From Chromatiales bacterium (GTDB lineage Bacteria > Pseudomonadota > Gammaproteobacteria > UBA6429 > Thiohalophilaceae): a stretch of DNA of 8,083 nt. Position 1 is the first letter of the stretch; each line of letters opens with the position of its first letter. Location: assembly GCA_027070385.1 (NCBI GenBank), contig JALXDW010000094.1, positions 1-8,083 on the forward strand, read 5' to 3'. Shown one piece after another: positions 7,897-8,083 of the stretch. The notes beneath the pieces are model-generated. The model made no database searches, was not told the DNA's origin, and was given only the letters and a program-made list of their open reading frames with translations. The position numbers were made by a program, and so were the translations under genes.

Positions 7897-7903
7897 AATG
7901 CCA

Positions 7904-7909
7904 CTCCTT
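7904..7909 (-). promoter_or_regulatory. Ribosome binding site of intI
   Basis: On the - strand AAGGAG stands seven bases before the ATG at 7896. This is a near-ideal Shine-Dalgarno and decides the start, showing that the gene was built to begin upstream of the internal TAA. Confidence 0.85.
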
Positions 7910-7942
7910 AGCAATAATGGTGATAGCAAGCCATCCCTATAC

Positions 7943-7967
7943 TTGCTATTATTATGAATAATAGCAA
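7943..7967. repeat. Perfect 11-base-arm palindrome over the intI promoter
   Basis: The arms at 7943-7953 and 7957-7967 are exact reverse complements separated by three bases. The hexamer TAGCAA (or its complement) occurs four times nearby: 7909-7914, 7924-7929, 7943-7948 (inverted) and 7962-7967. ATAGCAAG (7923-7930) and CTTGCTAT (7942-7949) make a second, overlapping inverted repeat. The palindrome overlaps the likely -10 of intI, which suits an operator. Confidence 0.65.
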
Positions 7968-7979
7968 AAAAAATTACAA
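7951..7979 (-). promoter_or_regulatory. Likely intI promoter
   Basis: Read on the - strand, TTGTAA (complement of 7974-7979) and CATAAT (complement of 7951-7956) are separated by exactly 17 bases, including a run of eight T. The -10 matches consensus at five of six positions and the -35 at four. Transcription would begin near 7944, giving a leader of about 47 bases before the intI ATG. Confidence 0.55.
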
Positions 7980-7987
7980 TTAATTAG

Positions 7988-8029
7988 ATAGATTCTTTCT
8001 ATTTCCCGATTTAGATAGATTTCATCTAT
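7988..8029. repeat. Two direct copies of a 15-base dyad, ATAGA-N5-TCTAT
   Basis: Copies at 7988-8002 and 8015-8029 have identical five-base arms and differ only in the spacer; the matching sequence extends left, so TTAGATAGATT (7984-7994, 8011-8021) is directly repeated with a period of 27. They lie upstream of the likely intI -35, centred about 51 and 78 bases before its predicted start. This looks like a pair of sites for a dimeric DNA-binding protein, or accessory sites within the attI region. The remainder of 7897-8083 shows no complete gene. Confidence 0.6.
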
Positions 8030-8083
8030 ATCACTGTTATAAACCTTTGAAAGAATCAAGTTTAAATGGGTAAGGCATTAGAA

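Noticed and set aside
8036..8044. GTTATAAAC as an attI core site
   Set aside because: Integron core sites follow GTTRRRY; here the fifth base is T, and no other GTTRRRY or RYYYAAC suitable for attI was found between intI and the window end.
8032..8050. CTGT near intI as a LexA (SOS) box
   Set aside because: The LexA consensus needs CTGT-N8-ACAG; the second half is absent here and elsewhere upstream of intI.
8066..8083. Possible start of a new + strand gene (ATG followed by GKALE)
   Set aside because: Only six codons are visible, the upstream sequence has no clear Shine-Dalgarno, and an ATG in AT-rich DNA is expected by chance.

Overview
The window reads as chromosomal DNA of a gammaproteobacterium of the Pseudomonadales/Cellvibrionales type. 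The order prmA - zinc-ribbon membrane protein (DUF3426) - dusB - fis - purH is the arrangement known from Pseudomonas and relatives, and the protein matches and moderate G+C content agree with that.

The left end does not belong to this genome in any obvious way. Bases 1 to about 471 are very GC-rich and encode the start of a homocysteine-methyltransferase (MetH-type) domain. After a 45-base stretch that matches neither neighbour, the same reading frame becomes prmA, missing roughly its first 60 codons. The 414-codon ORF is therefore a chimera, most simply an assembly or cloning artefact at a contig end, less likely a real recombination.

The middle (1339-6422) is ordinary housekeeping sequence on the + strand: a 610-residue zinc-ribbon/DUF3426 inner-membrane protein with an unusually long acidic linker; dusB (tRNA dihydrouridine synthase B) overlapping fis (nucleoid protein) by ATGA; and purH (the last two steps of IMP synthesis) behind its own likely promoter. 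The fis-purH gap holds three successive inverted repeats.

The right end (6490-8083) is the most interesting part. Convergent to purH, where purD would often be expected, lies an integron integrase gene (intI) on the - strand. Its full frame is 468 codons from a well-supported start at 7896, but codon 48 is TAA, so the gene is interrupted by a single in-frame stop while all catalytic residues, the ribosome binding site and a likely promoter remain. The protein belongs to a long IntI form with an N-terminal extension of about 150 residues that resembles a second core-binding domain. The upstream region (7897-8083) contains a likely intI promoter, an 11-bp-arm palindrome over its -10, and two copies of a 15-base dyad upstream of its -35. 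No attI core site or attC site is recognisable inside the window; any cassette array would lie to the right of base 8083.
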